A stretch of 64,000 bases of DNA from Steinernema hermaphroditum. Taxonomy: Eukaryota; Nematoda; Chromadorea; Rhabditida; Steinernematidae. Within the stretch, counting starts at the first letter, position 1. The number at the start of each line of letters is the position of its first letter. A program made the position numbers and the translations under genes. Below are positions 1 through 10,992 of this stretch, in pieces. Below the pieces are notes generated by a model, which was not told where the DNA came from, did not search any database, and saw nothing but the letters and a program-made list of their open reading frames with translations. The stretch is taken from positions 15,562,001-15,626,000 of the forward strand of contig CM059625.1 in assembly GCA_030435675.1 (NCBI GenBank). Direction: 5' to 3'.

Positions 1-75
1 GATGCCCAGGATAGCGAGAACGCCGACTATGGCGAAAACGCTGAGGCCGATCTTCGCCGGCGTCCACCCAGCCAT
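1..75 (-). CDS. 5' end of a gene running off the left edge (signal peptide or membrane anchor)
   Basis: An ATG at 75-73 on the minus strand opens a frame that stays open to the window edge (25 codons). The peptide starts MAGWTPAKIGLSVFAIVGVL and continues with AILGI. That is a short basic-containing N-terminus followed by an uninterrupted hydrophobic stretch from about residue 10, as expected of a signal peptide or signal anchor. The sequence just upstream (76-130) contains a possible AG acceptor but no clear spliced-leader site. The protein family cannot be identified from this fragment. An overlapping plus-strand frame of 78 codons is judged a shadow. Confidence is moderate because only one partial exon is visible. 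Confidence 0.4.
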   Translation of the reverse strand, partial: MAGWTPAKIGLSVFAIVGVLAILGI

Positions 76-3000
76 CTTTCGTGACCGACTCTTGCTTGAG
101 TGGCTCTTCCCCGGTCCGATGGAAGGGATTTCAACTCGACGTTTCGCCGATAAGAACCGCGTTCAAGGTGTTCTTATCTGTTTGCAGTTGTACCTACCTC
201 TCGCAGAGACTTCGGCAACCCTTAGGGAAGTGAATTGACGCCCCGCCTATTTCGGCTCCATCGGCCCAAGAATGCGTGAATCAAAAAAGAACAGCCGTGC
301 AACGATACTCTGCAAAAAAGGCACAACTGTAAACAGAACATCGCCAGTTTTCTTCGATGGCAAATATTACTCTATTATATGCTTGAAATGGTAAATTTCC
401 AAACTAAAAAGAAAGAATTCTTTTGAAACTTTTGAAAAAGTGCCTTAAGCTAAGCACAAGCGGATTACACAATTGTGTTTCAAAGGAAGCAGCAAATTCG
501 ATACACTTCTTGTGTAATCAAAACGCAGATGGTGTGTCAACAGCCAATTTAACGGTTACTGATATGAAGTGTGCCCGATGTCCGAGAGGGTATGTAAATC
601 AACTACGATGACTTCAGATCCTTGGTACGTCTATATCATTAAAACTATGTAAGACGGCTTTGTGAAGTTGGCACTTTTCAGTCTTATGCAATCGTCATAG
701 CTAACTGATCATCACAACCATATCTTTGCGGCGTGACACGCTTGCCATCAAATTGTTATCAAGATTAACGCGCATCAAAACCACTAATACCCTCGATCAT
801 TAGTCGCTGCCGGCTGCAATTTTTACGTCTCAAGAACTCTTTTTATGGACAACGGTTAGCAAAAAGCTGCACGTGCACGCACCCAGCATCGATTGATAGC
901 ATGATGTACGACGACTTCAGAACGCACCATTTGTTTGGACAACCATGAAGGTGCTTCTTTTATTACTGTACGCATTCTTTCCGCAGGAACCCGTAGACGA
1001 TCTGTCAACAAACAATATTCCTTTCGGCTTTTTATATGAATCGTGTGGACCGCTAGGAATTCAGTGGGTTTGTTTGCACTGAAATGAAATCTAGGAAATG
1101 ACTTCACTGGGAAGGAGTGTGAAAGCGGTAGTGTTATTACCGAGAAAGAACAATTATAATTTACTGTCCGTCTGATGTCTCACAAATGCGGAACCGAGAT
1201 CAAGATTGCTTAATTGGCTAAGTTAGCCATCCATGAGTATACAGCTTTCACATAAGATCCACTGTTTTTTACCTTGTTTTCAATCGTGATCGGTACAATC
1301 CTACAAGAACCGCTCCCTTCTGAACAAACATTCGCTCTCTTACTGTATGTTCTAGCTGCATGGTTTTCTGTCAAGCAATTCTTAATGAAATCAGAAAGTG
1401 TCCCTGTAGAAACTGTCCTGAAGCTATTCAAATTGAAACACGTCAGCATAACTCCAGCGAAGAGCGCTTCCGTTTTGCCTTATCGCAAAGAGAAACCTTG
1501 GCTTAGCAAACCCAATTATCATTTACTCGCCTCCACTGTACGCTTTCGGCCATGTAATCGTGTTGAAGCGCAAACAGAGATTCTGCACACCGATGTGCTA
1601 ATTGATCGGTTACACTATCGTCATAAAAATGCACAAGATCACGGATTCGATTTTGGTTAGTTGTGAGTCCGTAAACGTCATAATTGCGATATTATCAGTG
1701 ATGTCATATTAAACAACTCATACAAAATGCACGTCAACCGGCAACAAATTTGTGTGAATTTTGCAAAAGATTTGGCGATTTGGTAATGGCGTTAGTTTTT
1801 TCATCGCCTGTGCAACTCTAGCGGTTACGGCTGTGCATATCCATGAATCTAAGTGCCGAATTCTGATGCATGTTCATTTGAGATGCCAACCAAGCTGAGC
1901 CCGAGCCAGAATACTGTGTGGAATACTGAACCGAACCGGGTGGGTAAGGCGGCCAATGTCAGCAAGACTCTGAGCCGAAGACAGCTCACATCCGGTTGCG
2001 AAATGTTACCTAGTCAGCATCCCCGATTGCTATGAATTTGTCTGTAAGTTGTTAAAGTAAGTTAATTCATCATTTTACTCTGTTGTACATTGTGCCGTGA
2101 CTCACATTATGTGAGAAAAGCCGCTACACTCAACTGCCTTCTGTTATCGGCAGCCTCTGTGCTCTCAACTGGTAATAGAGCAATTTGTGCACCACAATTT
2201 CCATATTTTGTCCTTCAACAACAGAACTCAACGGTAAGAAGCACGCGGACTTTGTATTACGCCTCAGAGACTCGCTCCTGTCGCTAACCAAAGAACAGAC
2301 GTCTGTATAAAGGTAGCCGAGCAGATGCCCCTTGTTGACGTCACGGACTTTCATTCTTTTGGCATCTCTCAAAGTGCATAGGGAGCGAATACTTCTGATA
2401 AACCGTTTTTTAAGTATCCCGGCGATTTAAAAATGTAGAAGGAAGAAATGACGTTTTGATCAATGGCAATCAGAAGGTCAGCGTGTCACTGAGATGAACG
2501 TGATGAAGTGAATCAATGAGCTGAATTGCAACACTGTTTTCGACAATTTGGTCATTCCATTCATTCCATATGTGCTGTAGCTCTGTCGTGCAGATTAGTA
2601 TTTGGTCGGAGCTTAGAGTTCTCCGGCTAGATTATACTTCAGTGATCATTGCAAATGATGTATGATAAGAACATCACTTTCACATGCCCTGAAGCAGTAT
2701 CGATTAGGTTTCTTTCCCATTGGTCACTTTCGTTATTGTGTGTCTATGACGCCATGCTATCGGAAAAAAGTGGTGCAAAAGGACTCCGAGGTTTCTAGCT
2801 CCATTAAGTCGATCGATCTAAATCACAGATTCCACAAGCGTCTGCTATTATTGACTCATCCAGGATCACAACTATGAATTTCACTTGACCGCTCTTGCAA
2901 ATTTTGGTCTACGAATTGAAGCTTCAAATTCCACAAATGACCGCGCAAAACTCTCTAAAATTTCGATCCGTTCACGAAGAATACGTGGTCCGCCAACAGC

Positions 3001-3706
3001 TGAAATCCTTTCCTTTCTGAGAACCAAAATATGGCATCTACTATGCAGGTATCTACTATGCACACCAGCTTGCACTTCCTGATCCATTCGGGTAGATTAG
3101 TATTTGAGAAGTCGTAACATCTTCTCTACCTCATCTTATCTTCATCACAGCCTCATCACGCTTGAATACGATGTTGCGCGTACTTTAACGATTAGCAATC
3201 AAAAAATCCAAAATTGTGGCATCCTCATCAATGATGCCGAAAGATCTTAGTAACAAAGATACTGAATTTGACTTTTTACCATCTATACAGATCACCGCTC
3301 TGAGAAATGGATCCGCAGCGAGCGCTAATAGTCAATGATCGTTACTACACTCGATCGACCTAATTCTACACCATGTCCAAATAATGCTTTTCCCATTGCT
3401 TCCAAATACACAATGCTGCTTCGAACTGTTAACTGTTACTCCGAGTTGTATACCCAAGATTCACCATTGATACAGTCGTATTCTTTTCTCCCGGATCTGT
3501 CGCACACTCGTCATCGTCAACGTCATTGGTTTTCTCCCGTCATCTCGTTCGAAGTGCGGGAAGCCTCCGATGATTCAAGATTTTGTATTCATATAAAAAT
3601 AAACAGATAAATAATATGGGGCATATGAAAGTAGTAACAATACTGCCATATGAGATGCTAAGGGACTAAAAACTATAGAATATGTACATGGGACATAAGA
3701 AAGGTA
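76..3706. other. Intergenic, no supported gene
   Basis: About 3.6 kb of AT-rich sequence between the left-edge gene and the 3' end of the Wnt gene. Open frames of 60-128 codons occur on both strands (the longest on the plus strand at 1274-1660), but they lack an ATG at the right place, flanking splice sites or any recognisable domain. I see no RNA gene or repeat here. Confidence 0.6.
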
Positions 3707-4889
3707 TCATTTGCAGAATCGGCGCTCCACAACGCTGAGGCATGTGTCGCATTTGACCTCACAACACCAGAGGAACTTGCATCTGCATGAGACAGACACG
3801 ATTTCGCGCTTGACTGTATAGCCGCGGCCACAGCACAAAGTGCCACAGTTTCCGTTTGTGCATTCGCGACCCTTTGTGGAACTGTCGGAACAGTAGTTGG
3901 GCGACGCATCCAAAAAGACGAGATTCGTTTTGGCGACTTTGGCTTCGCCATCGCCGCGAAGATATCTTTCGGCCCGACCGCCGGAGGTGGTATTGTGAAC
4001 AGGAACTACCAAGTCAGATCCGCTTGATGAAACAATTACCTAAAGGGAGAAGACATTATGCATTTCAATGATGTTAACACACCTGTTGTGCGCGGTCATA
4101 CTTCTCCTTAAGGAACTTTCCGAATTCCTCAAGCTTGGGCACGACTTTCCAGCATGTCTTCGTCACACACGATCCACTCACTCCATGGCATTTGCACTGC
4201 TTTCTAAGGCTGCCGGCGAGGATACGTCGCGCCACTTGGCTGTTGTGCAGATTCATCATGGCACTGAAGTTCATGCGTTCATGAGTTGCCCTCTGATCTC
4301 GCAGCATACCGTGAATCCATTCCTTGTTTTTCTTCGGCTTCGATGAATTTCCGCACGAAAGAGTTTCCATATCGAACATTATCGGAGCAGCCGGACCATG
4401 TGAAGTCAGAGCCCATAGAGTTACGGGGCTTCTTGCCACAACCGCAGTCTCCTATCGTGCCTTTGGCGCAAGCGCGCGCAATGGTGTGGCTGACGCCTCC
4501 AGACGAGATGGCGACAACATAGGCTGATTCGCGACTTCCGACTGTAATAGAATGTATTACATGTTGCTTGGTGGTTTGGAGGAAAAGGTGAAAGTGACCC
4601 AAGCTTAATCCTAATCCATCAAATCCCAGGTGATAATATGCGCGAATTCTCACCATTCAGTCCTGTCTCATAGGCCTTGCTGTCAGCAATGGAGCAGTTC
4701 CATCGGTCGCTGTTGAACTGACTCTGGCAAACGGAGGCGGCACTGTGAACACCCTCGATGACGGCTTGAACAGCCGACGGATTCCGGACGCACAATTCCC
4801 TTTGTCTCGGCGACAGCCATGACAGGTTCGCGCAATCGGCGCTCCTCGTTAAGGCCACTGCCTGTCGGTCGTTTTGTTGCCAAAACAAT
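3707..4889 (-). CDS. Wnt family secreted glycoprotein (first, signal-peptide exon not found)
   Basis: Secreted lipid-modified ligand for Frizzled receptors. Exons in coding order: 4889-4654, 4541-4310, 4263-4083, 4039-3707 (stop at 3709-3707). Introns are 112, 46 and 43 bp, all GT..AG, phases 1, 2 and 0. Exon 1 here carries CANLSWLSPRQRELC and SDRWNCS. Exon 2 has VGSRESAYVVAISSGGVSH, CGCGKK and GCSDNVRYGNSFVRKF. Exon 3 has MMNLHN and CKCHGVSGSC, whose serine is the known palmitoleoylation site of Wnts. The last exon ends in the cysteine-dense Wnt C-terminus (CCGRGY, CRCKFLWCCEVKCDTC). Without the 46-bp intron the frame breaks; with it the join reads DSRAMMNLHN as in other Wnts. The visible part is about 326 codons. 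The exon begins after an AG at 4891-4890 and has no start codon, so a signal-peptide exon must lie further upstream. I cannot assign it to a named nematode Wnt. Confidence 0.92.
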
Positions 4890-6319
4890 CTAAAACAAAG
4901 AATTGTCCGCAAGTCGTAAAAGGCAGATAATGGCGGGACATGGCGCGCGTCGTAAACGACTCTTCGGAGGGTAATTGTAAATCGGTACGATCGAAGGGGC
5001 CACCGGCCACATTAAGACATAAAAAAGGCGCGCACAAAAGCCTACCGAGAGATCGAAGCGCTGATTGGGCCAATAAGGACGAGATGAAGGACGATAAAGA
5101 AAATTGGATTGTTCGAAATTAATCCGCTTAGCGAACGCATTGTTGCGATTCGAGAGGCGACGATACTTCTGAAATGTGAAAGTCAGTGTCGGTGAGAGTT
5201 AAGAGTGCTCGCATCGCGGATTATCCATATAAACAATGAATCAAGAGAGTTCACGGGCACCGCTGTGCTGCGAATGATCGCTATTGGCACATCGGAAACG
5301 ATGCGAAAGGAGGGATTTCGCGAAATGTGCGAGTTTGGTGATAGCGGCGGGCAAAGCGGGACATGGAAAGATATGAAACGGAAACGGCAATGTCGAAAGC
5401 TTTGGTCACGGCGCCGAGTTCTCACCCGGCGCCTGCATCCCACCCCCGCCTTGGACAGACGTCGTGGCTCACGCGTTACGATCAGACGGGAGGTGAGAAC
5501 TGCGCGTGCCGAGGGAGCGTGGCCGATTACGGTTTTACGACCGATTCTCATACGCCTCCATAGCGGGTGTGACCAGCCCATCAGCAGAGAGTTGGCCAGC
5601 AGATATGCGACATCTTTATATGTTTCCTCAATGCCAAAACACATGGAATAACCTTCGTACAGAAATGTTTCATAAGGAGATCGTCAACTATCGCAATGAC
5701 TCGCTAAGTGTCAAGACACACTAATTGTGACCTTTTCTGAAGCAGTGGTTATAAATCCATTTTAATGGGTCCAGTTCTGACACATCAATTTTTCGTTCAC
5801 CATTTCGATCGCTCTGGGCACTCATAAAGATTTTGCGAATGGAGCAATTCCGATAACTCAAATCACGAGGACAACAAAGGACGCTGGCCGCAAAATTGAC
5901 GGAAGGAAAAAGCTGACAAGAAATGAAATAAATTCAGTTCGAGGTTGATGCGATTCAGCAAGAGAACAGCGAGTAGGTAGGACTGCACTAATTGCAGGTC
6001 AGTGGCGAGTTCGCAGCTTCATGGGAAAGCCAGGGTTCTCATCGCCACTGCCTTGGGTGTGATGTTGTCGGAAGTCTTTTACCTGTTAACTTTTAGCCGA
6101 TTAGTTTCTTGTTGGATTGTCAACAAGAAGAGTGTTAAATGAGTGCTAAGCAGTAACCGCCTCAGGGAATTGAGAGATTTACGACGAAGCCAACTCCAAG
6201 TGGCTTGATCAGAATATGGTCATGTTCTATATAGTTGTACGTCCAATTTGCAAGAAGGTTACTTCAGGCAATGTGAAAATGATAAGTGCGAACACAAATC
6301 GTGAACGCAAAAAAGTATA
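4890..6319. other. Wnt upstream region, no supported gene
   Basis: This should contain the missing Wnt signal-peptide exon and promoter. Large overlapping open frames exist on both strands at 5183-5651, in a locally GC-rich stretch with no recognisable domain. An ATG at about 4940 on the minus strand gives a short hydrophobic peptide, but it is not in the Wnt frame. From 5720 to 6319 nothing is evident. Confidence 0.5.
6309..6314 (-). terminator. Pol III terminator of tRNA-Lys copy 1
   Basis: Six consecutive T residues on the minus strand begin six bases beyond the 3' end of the tRNA, as expected for RNA polymerase III termination. Confidence 0.75.
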
Positions 6320-6391
6320 GCCCGATGCGGGGCTCGAACCCGCGACAGCCAGATTAAGAGTCTGGTGCTCTACCGACTGAGCTAACCGGGC
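6320..6391 (-). tRNA. tRNA-Lys (anticodon CUU), copy 1
   Basis: The minus strand folds into a complete cloverleaf of 72 nt. Acceptor arm GCCCGGT pairs with ATCGGGC. The D arm is GCTC/GAGC. Anticodon stem CCAGA/TCTGG encloses the loop CTCTTAA, with anticodon CTT reading the lysine codon AAG. T arm GCGGG/CCCGC encloses TTCGAGC. A-box and B-box promoter sequences are intact and there is no intron. The base that would become position 73 is U in the genomic sequence, which is unusual for a eukaryotic lysine tRNA. It is identical over all 72 nt to the copy 252 bp away, with similar 3' flanks, so the pair arose by recent tandem duplication. Confidence 0.96.
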
Positions 6392-6561
6392 TTGCAGAAA
6401 ATCGAATGCTTCTTTATTGTTATCGCTCTGAGTAGCATGTGAGTCTAAAACTATGTTACTAGGACCTTATCTGTTCGGCCGAAAACTTATGCTACTCAGT
6501 ACTCTTTTAGAAGCAATTGTCTTCAAACAAATTTTGCATTAACACCACAAATCATGGACGC

Positions 6562-6567
6562 AAAAAA
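6562..6567 (-). terminator. Pol III terminator of tRNA-Lys copy 2
   Basis: A run of six T residues on the minus strand directly downstream of the second tRNA, in the same flank context (CTTTTTTGCGT) as copy 1. Confidence 0.75.
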
Positions 6568-6571
6568 GTTA

Positions 6572-6643
6572 GCCCGATGCGGGGCTCGAACCCGCGACAG
6601 CCAGATTAAGAGTCTGGTGCTCTACCGACTGAGCTAACCGGGC
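6572..6643 (-). tRNA. tRNA-Lys (anticodon CUU), copy 2
   Basis: Identical in all 72 positions to the copy at 6320-6391, with the same cloverleaf, CTT anticodon and intact internal promoter boxes. Downstream flanks are also alike (the T6 terminator and about 20 further bases). Upstream flanks differ, which marks one edge of the duplicated unit. Position 73 is again U by genomic sequence. Confidence 0.96.
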
Positions 6644-7029
6644 TTGTTTGAAAGATGTACCGAGCAGCTTATCACACCATGTAGCTTTGCCATATTATCA
6701 GAACGTGCTGAGGACATATTCCGGCCCTTTTTTTATGATTAGACCGCAAAGTTTCTTTTCGTTTTTTGATTACGCATTACTTTAAGGCTCCTTCAAGTGT
6801 TGATGAAGAAGTACGTAAGGCTGATGTTGTTATCCGGTCTACCACCTCTGAAGAACTCAAAATCACACAAGCAGAAATCCAGGCTTCTCTACACTATCCT
6901 AATTAACTTTGATCTCCGAGCACATTAGTGGGTGATAAACAATAATTACATTACTTTTCCGCATTGAGTGGCTATGAACAAACATAATTTTATTTGTAAT
7001 ATTAACACGATGTGCTCATCTGTTTGTGA
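6644..7029. other. Spacer between tRNA-Lys and the K2P gene
   Basis: About 390 bp of AT-rich sequence. It may hold the K2P promoter or an unrecognised 5' exon. No other feature is seen. Confidence 0.5.
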
Positions 7030-10000
7030 CTTAACGCAATTAGAAAGAGAGCCGCGTGCTGCCTGAGGGAAACAGTCGATCGACGCAATGCTTTCGTCGA
7101 CCACACGATATCGACGAACGTCCCGAATTTCGACACTTTCATTGGAGCGCTCTTTGGTAAGCGAGTTCGCACCTTGTCGGGTTCCCATAGCACCCGTGTC
7201 GTTCAGGACCATTTCGAGATCAGCCCTCTCTCCGAGGATCAGAAAGGCTTTCTCATTGGGAGCATAGCTGCAGGCGGCGATGGTGTCGTCGGAACAGGGT
7301 CTCCTACGGCGCTGAGGCGTCCGCGTCTTTCAAAAACAAAATCCAGTGCTTCCGTGAAAATAGGACTTACCGTGGATCTGACCCCCAAACCGGAAGCGAA
7401 CACTCGCTTTGCCAAACTGTTTGCTGTTGTACAAGTAGGTATATTGATGCGTGATCGATCATTCTACTTTTCATGCACTTCAGCTGTTTTACGAGAAATC
7501 AAGATTTCACTATGCGATACCAATTCTCGTGCTTGTTGCCTATTCTCTCCTCGGTGGACTACTGTTTTACTCAATAGAAGGTCCTAACGAGAGGCAGCTC
7601 CTGGCCGAGAAGAAAGCATATATCGAGAAGGAGCAAGGAAAGCTATTGTTGCATGTCTACCAAGTAGATCAAGTAGCGTGGTCTTTGTACTAGGGTTATA
7701 ACTCATGTATGATGGTTTCAGAGAATAAGAGCTCTCCACCATTTTTATAATTCGTCACGGATCAGAAATGTACATATTAGTAAGTATCGGAAATTCGCTC
7801 TGAATTCCATCAATAAAGCAGTCTACTGGTACGTTCTTGGCATTTACTACCTCACCGACCATGAAAGCTACAAGTCGTCGATATTGCATCCGGATAATCC
7901 GGAGCCGTTGTGGCGGTCACACTTTGCCACAAACTTTGGAAGAATATTTGCGCTAAAGAACTATACCCAACAAGTGAGTCGTGTTATGAATTTTTTGCTT
8001 CTATTCATTCTATGTCGAAATAGGGAACTTTGTTTATCGTTTTTCGCCTTGAATACCATCCGTTCCCCAATTTTAACATTGCAAAGAGAGCACTAGGGTC
8101 GGTGTTCCAGTTTTCGTAATTTCCACCTGTGTAGGAACAGCCGTACTCTTATTTTTCGTGATGTAATGTACTGCTCTACGATCACTGAGATGCGCGTTGT
8201 CTAACGTTTGTTGACGACATTGCAAGACAGGTCTCATAAACAAGCGAATTTATGATCTATACAGTCAAAAATTAAAAATCTGGAAGTACCTCATTTTGAA
8301 CTGCGCTCATTTAGTTATCCTTGAGATGTTGGGAGATCGGCTTAGAAATGAACTCTCCCTCATTGGCGAGCAAGAAGCTGAACGATAGCCTTAAAATGTT
8401 CGACAAATGGACAGGCTTAGATCATGTTCTCGTGCCGACATGGACATTCTGGAATTCTGTCTTTCTCGCCGGTACGTCGATGCATCAGCTGCAATCTCGA
8501 TAATGCTTTAGAATCTATTGCAGTTACAACGTACACGACGATAGGATACGGCAACATTTCGGCAAAGAGCATGCTTGGCCGGCTTGCTGTTATGATCTAT
8601 GCAATAGTGGGTATCCCGCTGGTTCTGATGATTCTGCATAAGCTAGGAAGATACTTATTACTTGGACTGCAATACGTTTGGGGATGGGTCATATGGTAGG
8701 CTATTATGCGTCATCCATCTCGTGGAAGATACGATTAAAGGCTCATGGAGCAGATCAGCTGCGTGAAAAACGCTGAGAAGTTTCGTCCAAAATTCAGCGT
8801 TGATGTAGATACGCGGGAGCCTCCCGGTGGAATGCCCCTCGTTCTGGCCATTGGTGTAGCGTTTGGGTGGATGTTTCTATGTGCTGCCATATTTCTGCGT
8901 TTTGAAAGAGAGTGGGACTACTTCAAAAGCTTTTACTTTGTGTTCTGCTCACTTACGACTATTGGATTCGGTGAGCTTGCAGGCTCGTCATTTCCAAACA
9001 GCTGTCTAGGTGATGTGACTCCAACCAATTCCGAGGACCTCCATATTATCTTTTACTTCATCGTCATAGGCCTGTCGCTTGTGTCCATGTGCATCAACGT
9101 GCTACAACTGAAGCTCGAGGAGCTCTTTGAAGAGTTCATGCTCGACGCTATGGCTCAGTCTGGAATGGAGCCTTTGGGCGATATGAAGAGAAGGATAGGT
9201 ATCGTCGATGTGTGGCGAATGCTACAGAAACGACGAAAACGGCGAAGGGAGGAAGCTCGACAGGCCGAGAAACCACAGAATCGATTGGGTCATGCCCCGG
9301 AGCTTTTGAAAACGTTCGCCACTAGAAGACGCCGATTCGAGTTACTCCTACAACAACTGCACAAACAACTGAATTTGGTAAATATTTGCTTCTGTGGCGC
9401 TTCCTTAAAAGTATAACCGAATTAGGCCGACAAGGCGACGCAAACAGAACGATACTTCATGGAGATCTGTTTCGAATCGAAGGAAACAGAGTTCGACAGT
9501 TTCGAAGCGACGAATTTTGTCGGATCGGCTCGGTCGAAGTTGTCGTCATCTAGGACATCCGATCGCACTTCCAGCACCACTTGCTCATCAATGTCACCGG
9601 GAATACAGGTATTCAACCTTTATCTTACAAGCCCTTTAAATTCTTTCCCTCACCATGGCAGATAGTTAAAGATCAGTCACATCGTGCTATCCGAAACCAT
9701 CTCTATGAAAGCGAAAATTGGCCGCTAACTGAGCAGAAATGTCCGCGTTTACTAATAACAGCTAATCATATGGTTTCGGTTTCTTATTTTGGTTCTTTGA
9801 TCTTTTGCTTTTTGTGTCTTTGATCTACATGCAACAGTAGTGATGTCCATCACAGTTCAAATGCTATCCACTAAAGAAAAACTGATATATAAATAACACT
9901 GAGCAATTTATTTGCACGGCTCGATGACCAATTACGGTCGCTTCACCCAGAGAGCGAAAAGAGTTTCAGCCATGTGCACGTGAACGAAGCATCCCATGAA

Positions 10001-10992
10001 CCGCATCAATCTTGATTTTCTGCACATGACACGCTTCGCTCATGTGATATCTGCAAGAAGCTCCCCTTTTTTAGGCAAACTCTCTTTCTTTTCGATTCTT
10101 GAACGACCCGCAGGTCTTTCGATTTTGTTCGGCGAACAAGACAAAAAAGCTAGTTCATTGAGACCGGCGATCTGGAGAAACAAGGTCATAATGATGCGTC
10201 ATTTACACCATCGGGTGTTTCCATAAACAATGAAGCGTACCGGTTAGTAATGACATATTCTGCAAAAGAAGAAGTGATTAATTTGAAATTTACAAGTTAT
10301 ACGTTCTATGTAATCATATCAAAGTTTACACGTTCTCTTTCTTCTAGTCTTCTATTCGCTCATCCACATCTACCAGCACTACAACTGCCTCCAAATCGGT
10401 CGGCGCATCCTATTGCTCCGCAGGATCGGTTCACTCGGCTCCCGCTCCCGTAAGATATCCCAGCTTCGATCGCCCGTGGGTTAATACGGGGCGAAGATGG
10501 ACGTTTGTGGAAACTGGAAAAACGCCTCGTGGTGCGCCCAGAGGCCTTGTGAACTACACCTACTTTGTGAACGAACCAAAAACCGTAAGTGGCCTTTACG
10601 AATACGTCGAAAGCACGACTTTAGCGCACGTTTTGTTATATAGCGCGCTCGAGCTTCAAATCACAAGGTATGAGCCCAATCTGTAAGGGAGCTAAGCCTA
10701 TCGTTCGCCAAAGAATGAAAGCAATGCTCGCTTCAATCCTCGGCTATTGGTCATTGTACAAGATAGACAGTTCGAAAAAAGAACGCTAACGCCTTTGTTT
10801 CATTGTGGTCTTTAGGTTCCAACAACAGAGCTCAAGACACTTATAGCCGAGATAGACGCAAGGCTAAGTGAATGCAGGTCATTGATCGTCCCAGCCGCAT
10901 CGAGAAAATCGTCTTCGAGATCGAGACACTCCAGGATAAGCCACGCTTCGGGGAGACCTTCCATGAGAACAGCTCCTCCGACGGAGGTTTAG
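7030..10992 (+). CDS. Two-pore-domain (TWK-type) potassium channel, 5' end unresolved
   Basis: Background K+ channel of the plasma membrane; a dimer gives four pore loops. Exons: about 7030-7434, 7484-7663, 7722-7973, 8315-8471, 8524-8695, 8741-8970, 9010-9377, 9426-9608, 10348-10584, 10816-10992 (TAG). TM1 is IPILVLVAYSLLGGLLFY in exon 2. Pore 1 is completed by the exon 4/5 join as FLAVTTYTTIGYGN. TM2 is in exon 5, TM3 and the first half of pore 2 in exon 6. A 39-bp intron is removed to give TTIGFGDVTP. TM4 (IIFYFIVIGLSLVSMCINVL) is in exon 7, followed by a basic tail (KRRKRRREE) and Ser/Thr/Arg-rich exons 8-10. The segment between TM1 and pore 1 is long, about 150 residues. The frame is open from 7030 with no ATG, so an upstream exon is likely. 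The start of exon 4 could instead be a weaker AG about 54 bp further on. At least 738 residues. I cannot assign a specific twk number. Confidence 0.93.
8971..9009 (+). other. 39-bp stop-free intron inside the second pore loop of the K2P channel
   Basis: GTGAGC donor and CTGTCTAG acceptor. Removal restores the canonical filter and its aspartate (TIGFG-DVTP). The intron is 13 codons long with no stop, so the open frame reads straight through it. A naive ORF call therefore includes 13 false residues (ELAGSSFPNSCLG). Confidence 0.85.

Noticed and set aside
4264..4330. Apparent frameshift in the Wnt gene between FVRKFIEAEEK and MMNLHN
   Set aside because: A canonical 46-bp intron (4264-4309) restores the frame and gives the expected DSRAMMNLHN, so the gene is intact.
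5183..5651. Overlapping frames of 153 (-) and 148 (+) codons upstream of Wnt
   Set aside because: Arginine-rich low-information translations with no domain. Mutual openness on both strands suggests base composition rather than coding.
8315..8400. Possible frameshift at the start of K2P exon 4 (an alternative frame reads MLGDRLRNELSLIGEQEAER)
   Set aside because: Using the CATTTAG acceptor the exon is continuous and in phase with both neighbours. The other frame needs an unseen indel.
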